Of a stretch of 64,000 nucleotides of DNA, positions 1-7,998 are shown in pieces. This DNA comes from Schlesneria paludicola DSM 18645 (GTDB lineage Bacteria; Planctomycetota; Planctomycetia; Planctomycetales; Planctomycetaceae): positions 932,209 to 996,208 of the forward strand of contig NZ_JH636435.1 in NCBI RefSeq assembly GCF_000255655.1, written 5' to 3'. Each line of letters starts with the position of its first letter. Positions within the stretch are counted from its first letter, which is position 1. The notes under the pieces were generated by a model. It did not search any database and was not told the DNA's origin. It saw nothing but the letters and a program-made list of their open reading frames with translations. The position numbers were made by a program, and so were the translations under genes.

Positions 1-83
1 GGTCCCATCCATTGCGGCCAGTCGTCGGCGCTCGCCGTGGAAGCCCAGGCAACTGATAGAACCAATAGCATGCGAACGTTCAT
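1..83 (-). CDS. N-terminus of secreted PQQ-like beta-propeller protein (partial)
   Basis: Reading the minus strand from the ATG at 83 gives an open frame that runs off the left edge of the window. It encodes a short signal peptide (MNVRMLLVLSVAWASTASA) followed by DDWPQWMG. The DWPQWRGP-type motif directly after signal cleavage is the usual mature N-terminus of planctomycete outer-membrane-BamB/PQQ-like beta-propeller proteins, and this copy has Met in place of Arg. A GAGG-type ribosome site lies about 9 bases upstream of the ATG at 83. An in-frame ATG at 71 is the alternative start. Only 27 residues are visible, so the family call rests on the signal peptide plus this motif. Confidence 0.6.
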   Translation of the reverse strand, partial: MNVRMLLVLSVAWASTASADDWPQWMG

Positions 84-182
84 TGAAAGTACCTCATCGA
101 AATGAGTGTTCGAAGTTCTGCGGAACGTGACAGAGGCAGACTGCCACACACGAAACAATCCTGATCGCATCAACGTCGCTCG

Positions 183-1451
183 TCACACCGTCGACAACTG
201 CCGAAGCGCCGTCAACAGACGTTCAACTTCCCCGACAGTGTTGTAATGCATCAGACCGACGCGTACGACGCCGTCAGGTTCAAACCCGAACGTCTCGGAA
301 ATCTGCAACGCATAGAAGTTGCCATTTCCAACGAACAAGCCGAGTTTCCCCAGCCCCCCCGCGATCTCGGCTGGCGACAATCGTTTGTGAACGAAGCTGA
401 CGGTCGGCGTCCGTTCGTTCAAACGGGCCATGTCGGTCAACCCAAGGATCTTGATCTCCGGAATCGTGAGAAGACCCGCAATCAGTGCGGCAGAAAGCGT
501 TTGTTCGTATTGAGCGATCGCTTCATACGCCGCGCACCAGGCCCGCTTCCGGTTGGGCGACGTCGGAACGACGTGCCGACCAAGATCGGCGAGATATTCC
601 AGCGCGGCTGCGGTTCCGGCAATTCCTTCAAAATTCTGAGTGCCCGTCATCCAGCGGCCAGGCAGCGACTCGGTCACAGGTCGAAGTTTGTAGGGTGTCA
701 TCGAAGTCAATAACTCAGAGCGCCCCCAAAGCACACCGACGTGAGGTCCAAAAAACTTATAAGCCGAGCACGCGAGAAAATCGCAGCCCCATTCAGACAC
801 CTGCGGTAAGGCGTGCGGCGCATAGTGCACCGCATCGAGAAAGACCAGAGCCCCAACCGCGTGGGCCGCCTGGCAGATCTCTCGCACCGGATTGATTGTC
901 CCAACGAGATTTGACGCACAGCCCACCGCGACCAGGCGGGTTCGCGGCGAAAGCTTTGAAGAAAGGTCACGCAGATCAAGCGTGCAATTGGACCGATCAA
1001 AGTCGACGTAGTGGACAGTGACACCTGCATCGCGCGCGGCCAGCACCCATGGAGTGACGTTGCCATCATGGTCGAGCCGCGTGACGATGATCTCGTCGCC
1101 TTCACGCCATGTGCGGCTGATGGCACGACTGAGTGCGAACGTCAGTGTTGTCATGTTCGCGCCGAACACAATGGATTCGGGGCAATCGCTACCCACGAAC
1201 TCGGCGACCATCGCGTGGGCGGCCTCCAACAGGGCGTCACTCTCGTGAGCCGTTGCGTAGAGGCCTCCGCGATTGGCGTTCGTGTTCGACAGATAGAAGC
1301 CAATCGCATCGATGACTCGCTGCGGAACCTGGCTTCCTCCAGGCCCGTCAAAGAACGCAACAGGTTGATTCGCAACCTGGCGTTTCAACGCGGGAAACTG
1401 CGCGCGACACCAGTCAACCGGGAATTCCGAGGCCGTGGGCATCCGTGTCAT
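183..1451 (-). CDS. Cysteine desulfurase-like aminotransferase class V protein
   Basis: A 422-residue PLP-dependent fold-type I enzyme of the SufS/NifS-like aminotransferase class V superfamily, closest by eye to the cysteine desulfurase-like subgroup (TIGR01976 type). Visible marks: FFDGPGGSQVP near the N-terminus, the cofactor Asp in FLDAVHYAPH, and the Schiff-base Lys about residue 232 in CSAYKFFGPHVG. The open frame extends upstream to 1847 but would overlap the neighbouring DUF1501 gene. The ATG at 1451 (or 1442) begins the conserved region. Substrate is unknown. Members of this subgroup are often not true Fe-S cluster desulfurases, and no suf or isc gene is nearby. It is transcribed away from the partial PQQ gene in the same direction, 200 bases downstream of the DUF1501 gene. 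Confidence 0.85.
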   Translation of the reverse strand: MTRMPTASEFPVDWCRAQFPALKRQVANQPVAFFDGPGGSQVPQRVIDAIGFYLSNTNANRGGLYATAHESDALLEAAHAMVAEFVGSDCPESIVFGANMTTLTFALSRAISRTWREGDEIIVTRLDHDGNVTPWVLAARDAGVTVHYVDFDRSNCTLDLRDLSSKLSPRTRLVAVGCASNLVGTINPVREICQAAHAVGALVFLDAVHYAPHALPQVSEWGCDFLACSAYKFFGPHVGVLWGRSELLTSMTPYKLRPVTESLPGRWMTGTQNFEGIAGTAAALEYLADLGRHVVPTSPNRKRAWCAAYEAIAQYEQTLSAALIAGLLTIPEIKILGLTDMARLNERTPTVSFVHKRLSPAEIAGGLGKLGLFVGNGNFYALQISETFGFEPDGVVRVGLMHYNTVGEVERLLTALRQLSTV

Positions 1452-1650
1452 CCAAGGAAGAAGATTGGTCGTGAATCCATTGTGACGGACGATAATATGC
1501 GGAACGTCTTTTTGCCATGTTGCAACGCGGCAAGTCGGGTGGCGATTGAATCCCGCGTCATCGGCAGCCATCTGCAACGAACGTTTTCGTCGCCTTGCGG
1601 CAATGCTGTCAGGGACTTCTTGTTTGGCTTTTGAGTGCCACCGGCCAATC

Positions 1651-3096
1651 TCAACTGTAGAGTTCGGCGATCGGTTGTCCGGTTGCCAATGGCCAGGGAC
1701 GCCCGGTGGCATCCAGATAGTGTCCGGTGGGATCAACGCCCAACGAAGAGAACATCGTGGCCGCGACGTCGCCCGGAGTGAGGGGCGTTGATTCCGGATA
1801 GGCGGCGATGCGATCTGACGCACCGACAACATGTCCACGCCGCACACCGGCCCCCGCCATCACAATCGAATAAACCGACGCCCAATGTTTTCGCCCCGGT
1901 GACGTGCCCGCAAAACTGGCTTCCCGAGCGATACGCGGCGCCCGACCAAACTCGCCCATACAAACGACCAGCGTCGAATCGAGCAGGCCTCGTTCTTCCA
2001 GATCCTCAAGCAAGGCGGAGAAGCTGATATCGAATCGCGGCAGTAGATGCTCTTTCATCGCATAGAAGATGTCGTTGTGGGTATCCCAGCCATACTCGTC
2101 GGTACTCGCCGGAGCCTTATCCTGGCCGCGTGCACTGTGGCTGAGAAACACCGTGATCAACGGCACGCCGGCTTCGACCAACCGTCGGGCCAGCAAACAG
2201 GCCTGCCCCGAACGCCAGCTTCCGTATCGCTCGCGAATTTGCTCGGATTCGCGCGTGAGATCAAAGGCGTGGCGGCATTGAGGCGATTCCAGCAACGTAC
2301 GCGCTTGACGATACAGTTCGCTCATTTCCGACAGATGTCGATTGGATTCGAACTGCCGCTTCGCCTGATCCATCGTTTCCAATAGGGAAACGCGTGCCGA
2401 TTGTCGAATGAGCGGAAGTTCGGGCTGCGGCTGCAGTCCCTCGATTCCCGCCATCGAGTGGAACACATCACCAATCATCAGTGGCTCATAGCGTCTCCCA
2501 AGGAAACCGCCATATTGCCCGGGTGAAGGTAACTCTGGAACCAGTAATGGACCATTCACATTGACGGCGGTATGCGGAAACCGACTTGTAGGGTGCACCC
2601 GCTGCAGAACGGCCCCCAAAGCCGGCGCATCGTCAGGTCGAGGCGGTGGATTTGACGACCGCCGTGCATGAAATTGACCGGTCAGGGATAGATAGGTCGC
2701 CGATCCATGATCGAGATCGTCATGTGACATGTTACGGATGACCGTATAGCGATCCGCCAGACGAGCGAGTTTGGGAAGGTGTTCACAAATCCGAAGACCG
2801 GACGTTGAGGTGGCGATTGAGTCAAATTCTCCCCGGATGGTATCAGGAGCATCTGGCTTCGGGTCCCACGTATCGAGCTGACTTTGTCCGCCACTGGCAA
2901 ACAATACAATGACCGACTTCGCACAACCGAAACCAGGGGCACGCCTGACTGGCGATGCTGTCACATCCGCTGTCGCGACGGCCGATTGCAGCGAACTCGA
3001 CAGTCCCATTCCGGCCAAACCGCCGATACGCAACCACTCACGGCGATTGATGCCGCCGTGACGTTCATGTTCACCTGCCAGGAAACGTAGTGACAT
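1651..3096 (-). CDS. DUF1501 domain protein with Tat signal
   Basis: A 481-residue DUF1501 protein, a sulfatase/alkaline-phosphatase-like family greatly expanded in planctomycetes. The N-terminus has a twin-arginine type export signal (NRREWLRIGG followed by a hydrophobic stretch), so it should be folded in the cytoplasm and exported. Family motifs include VIVLFASGGQSQLDTWDPKP early, HSARGQ and TDEYGWDTHND in the middle, and MGEFGRAPRI near the C-terminus. DUF1501 genes are normally paired with a DUF1549/DUF1553 cytochrome-like partner. None is present here, so this is a solitary copy. Role is unproven. The family is thought to act on sulfated or otherwise decorated polysaccharides at the envelope. 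Confidence 0.9.
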   Translation of the reverse strand: MSLRFLAGEHERHGGINRREWLRIGGLAGMGLSSSLQSAVATADVTASPVRRAPGFGCAKSVIVLFASGGQSQLDTWDPKPDAPDTIRGEFDSIATSTSGLRICEHLPKLARLADRYTVIRNMSHDDLDHGSATYLSLTGQFHARRSSNPPPRPDDAPALGAVLQRVHPTSRFPHTAVNVNGPLLVPELPSPGQYGGFLGRRYEPLMIGDVFHSMAGIEGLQPQPELPLIRQSARVSLLETMDQAKRQFESNRHLSEMSELYRQARTLLESPQCRHAFDLTRESEQIRERYGSWRSGQACLLARRLVEAGVPLITVFLSHSARGQDKAPASTDEYGWDTHNDIFYAMKEHLLPRFDISFSALLEDLEERGLLDSTLVVCMGEFGRAPRIAREASFAGTSPGRKHWASVYSIVMAGAGVRRGHVVGASDRIAAYPESTPLTPGDVAATMFSSLGVDPTGHYLDATGRPWPLATGQPIAELYS

Positions 3097-3695
3097 CGTC
3101 TTCGCTCGTCTTCATCGGACAACAGGTACTCTTTCATCGCTCCGAGCTCGCCTCAAAAGTTTATCCGAACTCGCCGACGGACACGAAGCGGGAATCACGC
3201 GATTCGATACAGATCGCGCAAAACAGTTGCTGATGAACGAGTCCCATCGATTCTCAGGAGATGATACGAATCACCGGCTGGACACATTACGGCCCAAAAC
3301 AATTTCATTCGCTAGTTCCTCTCCCAAACTTCGTGGTGAGACATCACCGTTCTGCGAGACAGACATCCACCACTGCGTCGCGGAGGGCACGGAAAGGATC
3401 TGAGCGCAAGAAAAAACAAGAAATCAGAGACGAAGGTCAAGATCGGTCGGCGGCCGATCGGTGTACAATTCGTTCCAATCGCAGAAGATGCAGACGCAAC
3501 CGTTCATATCCCGAAAAGCGGGGGGCAGGCACATTTTCCCGGTTCAATTGGAATCCACAGTGGATCGACTCGGGGAATCCTTCCCTTTACTGCGGGAAAA
3601 TAAGCCTGCCCCCAACCTGTGAACCGTTACGATTCGGACAAGCGTTTCTGATGGATTTGCGATTTCGAATTTATGCAACATAAAGGAGCATCAGT
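3097..3695. other. Intergenic region with one repeat element
   Basis: Divergent region of about 600 bases between the DUF1501 gene and the pterin dehydratase gene. The open frames in it are Arg-rich and look non-coding. Its only clear structure is the long imperfect palindrome at 3521-3613, listed separately. It must also hold promoters for both flanking genes, but I could not pick out convincing -35/-10 pairs. Confidence 0.6.
3521..3613. repeat. REP-like imperfect palindrome
   Basis: Two 20-base arms, 3521-3540 and 3594-3613, are inverted copies of each other at 18 of 20 positions (GGGGGCAGGCACATTTTCCC against the complement of the right arm). The 53-base spacer holds a second small palindrome, ATCCAC-A-GTGGAT at 3553-3565. 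The G-rich CAGGCAC core, the arm length and the intergenic position resemble dispersed REP elements moved by RAYT (REP-associated tyrosine transposase) proteins. No transposase lies in the window, so it would be a non-autonomous copy. A related CAGGCAC-containing segment occurs at 34572-34601. Confidence 0.55.
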
Positions 3696-4049
3696 ATGTC
3701 AGCTCAATCCTTTGAACAATTGCGGGCAAAAAAGTGTGTGCCTTGTGAAGGAGGCGTGCCCAAGTTGACCGACGCCGAAGCCACCGCACAGCTCGCCAAG
3801 CTTTCCAACTGGAAGCTGGCCCACGAAGGACAGCGAATTCGGAAGGAATGGGCGGTCAAGAATTTCATGACCGGAATGCGGTTCTTTAACAAGGTCGCCG
3901 AGATCGCTGAAGCGGAAGGCCATCACCCCGACCTGCACCTAGTCGGATACCGCAACGTCGCGATCGAAATCTGGACCCATGCGATCGGGGGACTATCGGA
4001 GAATGACTTCATTCTCGCGGCAAAGATTGACGAGCTGCCGATTGCGTGA
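3696..4049 (+). CDS. 4a-hydroxytetrahydrobiopterin dehydratase (PCD/DCoH family)
   Basis: A 117-residue protein matching pterin-4a-carbinolamine dehydratase, which recycles the oxidised pterin cofactor of aromatic amino acid hydroxylases. The diagnostic region EAEGHHPDLHLVGYRNVAIEIWTHAIGGLSENDF contains the active-site EGHHPD motif, with the paired His residues, and the family WTHAIGGL. Length is slightly above the usual 95-105 because of about 20 extra N-terminal residues including CVPCEGG, which is common in bacterial members. Start is well supported: AAGGAG at 3683-3688 is 7 bases ahead of the ATG. No phenylalanine hydroxylase is nearby. A strong hairpin follows the gene. Confidence 0.93.
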   Translation: MSAQSFEQLRAKKCVPCEGGVPKLTDAEATAQLAKLSNWKLAHEGQRIRKEWAVKNFMTGMRFFNKVAEIAEAEGHHPDLHLVGYRNVAIEIWTHAIGGLSENDFILAAKIDELPIA

Positions 4050-4095
4050 GTACGGATGCAATGACACCAGATCGGATCGCAAGCATCGTGTCACG

Positions 4096-4129
4096 AAACT
4101 CCGTCGTCTCAACTGAGACGACGGAGTTT
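4096..4129 (+). terminator. Stem-loop terminator after pterin dehydratase gene
   Basis: Perfect 15-base-pair stem (4096-4110 with 4115-4129) closed by an AACT loop, 46 bases past the stop codon. The arms carry AAA and TTT at their ends, so it can act in either direction. It would also insulate the convergent minus-strand gene ending at 4173. Confidence 0.75.
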
Positions 4130-4172
4130 CTGTATCGGATCTTGGGATCTTGGTCGTACTGAACTGGAGCAC

Positions 4173-4733
4173 TTATCTCGATTCATCGTCGGGAAGTGGA
4201 ACGCCCTCCAACGGTGATTCTGTGCGTGCAGGCGTTGTGTCGCGTTCATACGTGCGTCGACGTGGACGAACCGTTTCGGTGCTCGCCGGTGCCCCGCGTC
4301 GCGCGGGAGCGGCAAACGGCTCAGGCGGTCCGAACAATTCGTCTCGCTGCGGATTTGCACCAGCACGCTCAGAATTCTTCAGCATGTTTCTGGCACGTTG
4401 GGCCGCCATGGTTTGAGGATGTTGCTCGATCACTTCTTCGAGTTTTCTTTCTGCTTCGCGCAATTTTTCGGTCGCTTGCAGTTCGAACAACTCGCCACGC
4501 AGCGCGTCCGTCTCATGTTGCAGTTCTTCGGGTGTCATGAGTGACAGCTTCGATTTGATCAATTCGAGATACACTTCCTTTGGATCGAGATCGTCGCTCT
4601 TCGGTCGGACGCGAGCCAATTCTTCGTCCTGCGCGATAGCCGTCCCTGTCGTGTGACTCATCACAATCGCGATGACCGGTGCCGAGAGCATTCCCAACCC
4701 AAACGCCAGCAGTGCAATACTCCGTCGATGCAT
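4173..4733 (-). CDS. Secreted hypothetical protein with helical region
   Basis: A 186-residue protein I do not recognise. From the ATG at 4733 it starts MHRRSIALLAFGLGMLSAP, a plausible signal peptide or N-terminal anchor ending near the AIAQDEE segment. Then comes a charged, probably helical or coiled-coil stretch (ELQHETDALRGELFELQ, KLREAERKLEEVIEQHP, roughly residues 65-110). The C-terminal tail is rich in Pro, Arg and Ala. The HPQTMAAQRARNMLK segment looks like half of a TPR helix pair. Start choice: AAGGAG lies 8 bases ahead of this ATG, whereas the longer frame from 4775 lacks a site. It follows the GT39-type gene in the same direction, about 90 bases apart from it. Function unknown. 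Confidence 0.65.
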   Translation of the reverse strand: MHRRSIALLAFGLGMLSAPVIAIVMSHTTGTAIAQDEELARVRPKSDDLDPKEVYLELIKSKLSLMTPEELQHETDALRGELFELQATEKLREAERKLEEVIEQHPQTMAAQRARNMLKNSERAGANPQRDELFGPPEPFAAPARRGAPASTETVRPRRRTYERDTTPARTESPLEGVPLPDDESR

Positions 4734-4822
4734 CAGAACTCTCCTTCGCAGCCTAAGACCGAATGTCAGACACACCCAAAGAAGATATCTCGACAGGCCC
4801 CGGAAAAACCAGCGTCAAGCCG

Positions 4823-6247
4823 TCAATCTTGCCCAACTTTTTTCGGCGAAGCATGAACGGCACGCGACATGAACCAAGCCGAGAGAAGTCGGGCCGCTCC
4901 TTCGGCCGCATAGGCAATCCAGATCGGCGCGAAGGGGACGAGGAAGCGATCGTCGGCGGCAATCGGAATGTACCATGCGAAGAGTGGAACCAGCATGATG
5001 GTCCAAATCAGAACCAATTGCGTCGCGCAACGCCCAGAGAGGCTGGCTCCGAGCAGGGCCAACAGCAGCACGAGCGTTCCCGAAATGGCGCGACTTAAAT
5101 TTGACGGTCCTGCCCCCAGCAGCCGCAGCAAGATGAACGACTCCCAGACCAGCCCGTTCGCTTCGCGTCCGACCAATTCGCCAATCGTATGCGAGCGAAC
5201 GTAGTCCTGCGCGAGATCTCCGAGTCGTCGATTCTGCGAGAGCTCAACAGGGTCCTCGAAGGCGTCGACGAACAAAAGCCATGAATTCACATTGTGAAAC
5301 GGGCTGTGGAAGGCTCGCACATTTCGGATCAGCAAGGGATGGGCACTCGCCAACCAGCCGCATCCGAACACGAGCGTCGCAATCAGGCCGAACAGCGCTC
5401 GTCGAGTTGTGTTGAATTCACGAAAACCGAGCCAGCACGCGGTCAGCGGCAGTAAGGGTAGGGCGGTTCCTTTTGTAAGCCAACCGAGTCCCAGGCTGAG
5501 TCCCGCACCGAGAGTTCGACCGAGAGTTCGTCGATGATCGCCATTGGCGGCACCGTCCGCTGGGGGACGTATATCGAGAATCCACCAGGAGATCGCGATC
5601 CAGACCATCAGCCATGCCTCGCAGCCGATCATCGTCGCGGACTTGAGCAGCGCGGGATTGACACTGCACCAAATGAGGAACAGAACACTCGCGAGCAGGC
5701 TACTGCGACAAGAAAGAATGGCTGCGGTGCCCGCGATGGCGATGATGACAGCGATCGTTGATAAGATTTTTCCCCACGTTTGCGTCGGCGAGAGGCTCAA
5801 TAGTCCCAGATAGAAGGGGTGGCGATTCGCCTCGTGAAACTCACCTGAATAGAGGCGTCGCATGAGTGCAAAAAGACCTCCGTCGGCTTGGATCTGACTT
5901 GCGGTTGCGAGGTAGGCCCCTTGATCCGTTTCATCCGGGTTCGTGGGGACCTGCCAAGCGAATTGCAGGCCCCACAGTCCCAGGGCTATCCCGCAGACGG
6001 CGAGAGCCACCACCAGCATTCGAGGCGGTTCCCAATCAGCCCGAGCGATGGCGCGGTGTAGTGTTTGCATCACCGCAGTGATTCTCTTCGTCCATGCGCT
6101 TGGCCCGATGGCGAATGCCAAGAACGCCAGGCCGAGCAGGGCAGGAATGGTCGCCGTCAGACGAAGATGTGACCCCAACGACACGATCTTGAACGTCGCG
6201 GCGAGACAAACCAACGCCATCGCCCCGGCGATCAGACGAATACGCAT
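4823..6247 (-). CDS. GT39-like multi-pass membrane glycosyltransferase
   Basis: About 474 residues with ten or so hydrophobic segments. After the first two membrane segments there is WQVPTNPDETDQGAYLATA, where the Asp/Glu pair in the first external loop is the catalytic-type acidic motif of the GT-C fold (protein O-mannosyl/ArnT-type dolichyl-phosphate-sugar transferases). The later loop HEANRHPFYLGLLSL is also typical. It probably transfers a sugar from a polyprenyl-phosphate donor outside the membrane. Donor and acceptor are unknown. The ATG at 6247 puts the first membrane helix right at the N-terminus and has GGAAAA upstream. The longer frame starts at 6277 without a ribosome site. Preceded by about 220 bases of non-coding sequence after mnmE. 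Confidence 0.7.
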   Translation of the reverse strand: MRIRLIAGAMALVCLAATFKIVSLGSHLRLTATIPALLGLAFLAFAIGPSAWTKRITAVMQTLHRAIARADWEPPRMLVVALAVCGIALGLWGLQFAWQVPTNPDETDQGAYLATASQIQADGGLFALMRRLYSGEFHEANRHPFYLGLLSLSPTQTWGKILSTIAVIIAIAGTAAILSCRSSLLASVLFLIWCSVNPALLKSATMIGCEAWLMVWIAISWWILDIRPPADGAANGDHRRTLGRTLGAGLSLGLGWLTKGTALPLLPLTACWLGFREFNTTRRALFGLIATLVFGCGWLASAHPLLIRNVRAFHSPFHNVNSWLLFVDAFEDPVELSQNRRLGDLAQDYVRSHTIGELVGREANGLVWESFILLRLLGAGPSNLSRAISGTLVLLLALLGASLSGRCATQLVLIWTIMLVPLFAWYIPIAADDRFLVPFAPIWIAYAAEGAARLLSAWFMSRAVHASPKKVGQD

Positions 6248-6467
6248 TTCCTGTTTTCCGTGGGCCTTGTGAAACATGGAGAGAGGATTAGAGATGGACC
6301 TCGCGTGTTCAACGCGGCTTCAAAATAGCGGCCTGCCACGCGTGACAGCAATGCGAGGCCGCGATTTCGTGTGATATGGGTATCCGGTGCGACTCAACGT
6401 GGATCGCGATTTTTGAAGACGATGAAACGGCTGGAACCCAACCAATCAATTCCCGAAGCAGGTACAC

Positions 6468-7856
6468 TCACTTCCCGATGCAGAATTTGCTGAAGATCCG
6501 GTCCAGGATATCGTCGGTATAGATGGTCCCGAGGATGACACCCAAATGCTCCAGAGCGTCTCGAAGATCGACCGCAATCAATTCGTCGCCTGACGCTTTG
6601 ACCTGCGCCACAGACTGAGCTCGACCGAGCGCCACGGTGATCGCGTCGAGTGTTTCGCGACATCGGGCCGCGGTCACTCCCAGCCATTCACTGCGCCCCG
6701 CATGGTCTGAGCTCAAATGTCGTTGGATATCCGCTTTCAGTGGGATCAGGCCCAGGTCTGAAACGGCGCTGACGCCATTTTTCTCTTTGAGAAGGATCGC
6801 CTTCGCCGGCGCCAGATCGATTTTTGTCATCAGTCGCAAAGTGACTCGTGCTTGATCGCGTGACGCCTCAAACAGCGCATCATCCTGCTGGCGTTCGTCG
6901 TCCGACAATGTGGCAGCGGTGCACCAGATCAAGAGATCAGACTGCTTCAGTTGGGTGGCGCGGTGCGTCTGCGCGGCGGCGCCAATGCCATCAGCGGATT
7001 CTTCCCAACCAGCCGTATCGACCAGATCGAATGACAAATCATTCCATTCGACCGCGCGAACGAGAAAGTCTCGTGTCGTTCCTTGTTCCGGCGAAACGAT
7101 CGCGAGATTGCGCCCGATCAGGCGATTGAACAACGTGCTTTTTCCGGCATTGGGCAGGCCCGCCAGCACGACGCGTGGCCGAACGCGTGACACCATCCGA
7201 TCGCGAGTTTGGGCCACGAGACTTTCCACGAACCCGCGTGCATCGCTCAATCGAGCAACAACCTCGGCACGGCTGACGAACTCAATATCTTCTTCGATGA
7301 AGTCGAGTCCCGCTTCCAGGTCTGCGAGGAGTTCAAGCAAGTCACGGCGGAGCGTTGCAAGGCGTCCCGAAATTCCACCGGCCAGTTGCCCCAAAGCCGT
7401 CTGCAGTTCGACTTGATTGCGGGCATCAATCACGCCAAGAACGGCTTCCGCTTGCAGCAAGTCGAGCTTTCCCGCGAGAAACGCCCGCAGAGTGAATTCG
7501 CCCGGCCGCGCGGGCCTTGATCCATGTCGAAAAGCGGTTTGCAGCGTTTCTTCAAGAAGCGAGGGTGAACCCGGTAAGTGAAGCTCGATCAGCGGCTGTC
7601 CGGTGTAGCTGCGCCGCGTCGGCCAGTACAACGCATGCACAGGGCAGCGCAGTGGTTCTTCCAGTCCATTCAGCACCAAACGACCGGTGTGCGACTGCGC
7701 CGACTTGGCCCCATTCCAGGCGTGAACATCATCCGGTTCAAACCATTCGCTGAGGATCGAACGAACGTTGTGACCGGAAATGCGAATAATTCCGCGTGAC
7801 GAGCCACCCGGCGGTGAGGCCAGTGCGGCAATGGGTTCGTCGACGTTCAGATCCAT
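6468..7856 (-). CDS. mnmE: tRNA uridine-5-carboxymethylaminomethyl GTPase MnmE
   Basis: A 462-residue MnmE (TrmE), which with MnmG modifies the wobble U34 of certain tRNAs. All three parts are visible. The N-terminal tetrahydrofolate-binding domain starts MDLNVDEPIAALASPPGGSSRGIIRISG. The helical domain is split by the G domain, which has P-loop GLPNAGKSTLFNRL, switch DTAGWEES and a G4 motif MTKID, where Thr replaces the usual Asn of NKxD. The protein ends with the invariant FCIGK, whose Cys is the conserved C-terminal residue. Length matches the family. mnmG and other tRNA-modification genes are not adjacent. The ATG at 7856 is the only reasonable start. Confidence 0.97.
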   Translation of the reverse strand: MDLNVDEPIAALASPPGGSSRGIIRISGHNVRSILSEWFEPDDVHAWNGAKSAQSHTGRLVLNGLEEPLRCPVHALYWPTRRSYTGQPLIELHLPGSPSLLEETLQTAFRHGSRPARPGEFTLRAFLAGKLDLLQAEAVLGVIDARNQVELQTALGQLAGGISGRLATLRRDLLELLADLEAGLDFIEEDIEFVSRAEVVARLSDARGFVESLVAQTRDRMVSRVRPRVVLAGLPNAGKSTLFNRLIGRNLAIVSPEQGTTRDFLVRAVEWNDLSFDLVDTAGWEESADGIGAAAQTHRATQLKQSDLLIWCTAATLSDDERQQDDALFEASRDQARVTLRLMTKIDLAPAKAILLKEKNGVSAVSDLGLIPLKADIQRHLSSDHAGRSEWLGVTAARCRETLDAITVALGRAQSVAQVKASGDELIAVDLRDALEHLGVILGTIYTDDILDRIFSKFCIGK

Positions 7857-7998
7857 GATCGAGCTGCTGGCGTGGTGTGCGGACTGTGATTTCGTTCCTC
7901 AGTTTAGCAGACCACTGCCAGCTCGGACTACTGATGCCTTTCAATCCCGGGCGGCACTGCGATGACACGTCTTCCACGATGCGGCAATTGAATTCACA

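Noticed and set aside
1453-1847. Upstream extension of the cysteine-desulfurase-like gene to 1847
   Set aside because: It would overlap the DUF1501 gene by about 200 bases, and the extra residues resemble no aminotransferase N-terminus.
3261-3683. 140-codon open frame in the intergenic region upstream of the pterin dehydratase
   Set aside because: Composition is Arg/Ser-rich and repeats nothing known. It spans the palindromic repeat and lacks a ribosome site.
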